Assembly (NCBI RefSeq): GCF_018991925.1
Contig: NW_024756914.1
Location: forward strand, 9,584,426-9,648,425
Source: Homarus americanus
Taxonomy: Eukaryota; Arthropoda; Malacostraca; Decapoda; Nephropidae
DNA length: 64,000 nucleotides
Reading direction: 5' to 3'
In this document: piece after piece, positions 63,251 to 64,000 of the stretch
Layout of the letters: each line of letters starts with the position of its first letter
How positions within the stretch are numbered: the stretch's first letter is position 1
Program-made: the position numbers and the translations under genes
Notes under the pieces: model-generated
The model's input: the letters and a program-made list of their open reading frames with translations, nothing else
Database searches by the model: none
Told to the model about the DNA's origin: nothing

Positions 63251-64000
63251 CAGACAGGAGGAGGCGAGCGCCTTGTAAACAATGACATTTCTAGCCACAC
63301 CCTGCAAAATACAGTGTACTTAGCAAATGCTGCAGCTTCTGAGAATGGGCGGGGGGGGGGGTTATTACTAAGAGCAGAGACATTACCGAGAGCAAATTCT
63401 GGCTTGAATGTCATGTACACTAATACTGACACATTTCTTGATAAGAGAGAGGAGTTTGAAACTCTACTGAAGGTACACCAACCAGATATTGTAGGAGTTG
63501 TGCAACTGTTGTACAAGAACAGGAGAATCGACCCAGAGGAATGTGAGTTCAGTATTGCTGGATATGACTCATTTACAAACCTTTCTCAAGAAACTTGTAA
63601 GAGGGGTGTGGTTATCTATGCTAGACAAGACCTTAGAGCCAGCCAGGCGAGGGCACAGAGAGAGAATGTTTTTGAAGAGTCCAAGTGGTGTAAAATTACA
63701 CTAAAGGGAAGGGGCTTACTTATCGTCGGGTGTATCTACAGATCCCCAAACTGTGGCCCACTAAATCAAAGGAACTTTAGAGCCTTAAAAGACAACTCGG
63801 CAATGCTCAACCCTAGCCACCTCCTTATCATGGGCAACATTGACTGGAGAAACGAGTTCACCCCAAATGACTTGAATAACCCTGCTACTCTTTTTGTAGA
63901 AACTCTGAGAGATAATTTTCTGTTCCAACATGTTAGAGACCCGACACATTACAAAGGGGAGCAAACACCCCAAGCCACTAGACCTCGTCATGACAAACGA
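63250..64000 (+). mobile_element. 5' part of a CR1-type LINE, cut by the window edge
   Basis: The first part (63250-63400) parallels 57190-57440. From about 63415 the AP-endonuclease reads MYTNTDTFLDKREEFETLL, HQPDIVGVVQ, RRIDPEECEFSIAGYDSF, CKRGVVIYARQDLRAS, LLIVGCIYRSPNC, MLNPSHLLIMGNIDWRNE and DPTHYKGEQTP. The usual ETW and GDFN motifs appear as VVQL and MGNI, with a short loss at the latter, so the enzyme is probably dead. A run of 10 G at about 63351 lies in the leader. Continues past 64000. Confidence 0.82.

Overview
The window looks like nuclear DNA of an arthropod, most likely a decapod crustacean. The evidence is split coding exons with GT-AG introns, short TTAGG tracts (the arthropod telomere motif), long (TA)n microsatellites, many ACAGTAC/TACTGTAC words, and a dense mixture of CR1/Jockey-like LINEs, Gypsy and BEL/Pao LTR elements and TA-flanked inverted-repeat elements. 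The lineage is an inference; the species cannot be read from the sequence. No prokaryotic feature was seen.

Three host genes can be supported. (1) At 4182-4211 (minus) is a 10-codon first coding exon matching the start of SCAF4/SCAF8, the RNA polymerase II CTD-binding SR-like factors; the gene runs off the left edge. (2) TOMM22, the mitochondrial outer-membrane import receptor, lies on the minus strand from 49742 to 30586. It has four coding exons with consistent phases that give 179 codons; introns 1 and 3 are 8-9 kb and full of transposons. (3) SLC25A38, the mitochondrial glycine carrier, lies on the plus strand at 58331-61730. Five exons are recognisable, but exons C and D carry frameshifts and stops, so this copy is a pseudogene or the sequence has errors. 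Two of the three genes are mitochondrial, but nothing links them functionally beyond position.

Layout. 1-5.1 kb: TTAGG-like satellite and the SCAF exon. 5.1-8.4 kb: non-autonomous LTR elements (tRNA-Trp primer site), one interrupted by a LINE. 8.4-12.4 kb: an inverted-repeat element, an LTR with a tRNA-Leu primer site, and an element with 318-bp terminal inverted repeats. 12.4-17.7 kb: a LINE fragment, a complete 1.4-kb LTR element with 346-bp LTRs and ATAC target duplications, and a decayed Gypsy pol. 17.8-24.1 kb: a decayed BEL/Pao element interrupted by a LINE that is itself interrupted by a solo LTR. 25.0-27.3 kb: a minus-strand LINE. 30.6-49.7 kb: TOMM22 and its introns, which hold several MITEs, a nearly intact LINE (34.2-38.1 kb), and a four-layer nest at 41.6-46.4 kb (MITE in a Tigger-like element in a CR1-like LINE in an inverted minisatellite). 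50.2-52.2 kb: a head-to-head LTR composite. 52.2-53.9 kb: LINE in LINE. 54.1-56.6 kb: an LTR element that keeps an open 447-codon gag reading frame fused to the pol tail after loss of the pol domains. 56.7-57.4 kb: a LINE split by a MITE. 58.3-61.7 kb: SLC25A38. 63.4-64.0 kb: the 5' endonuclease of another CR1-like LINE, running off the right edge.

The most unusual features are the gag-only LTR element and its short-LTR relatives, the shared CAGT...TA signature of many unrelated-looking MITEs, the nested intron structure, and the 318-bp inverted-repeat element. I did not find a convincing new multi-gene host system.
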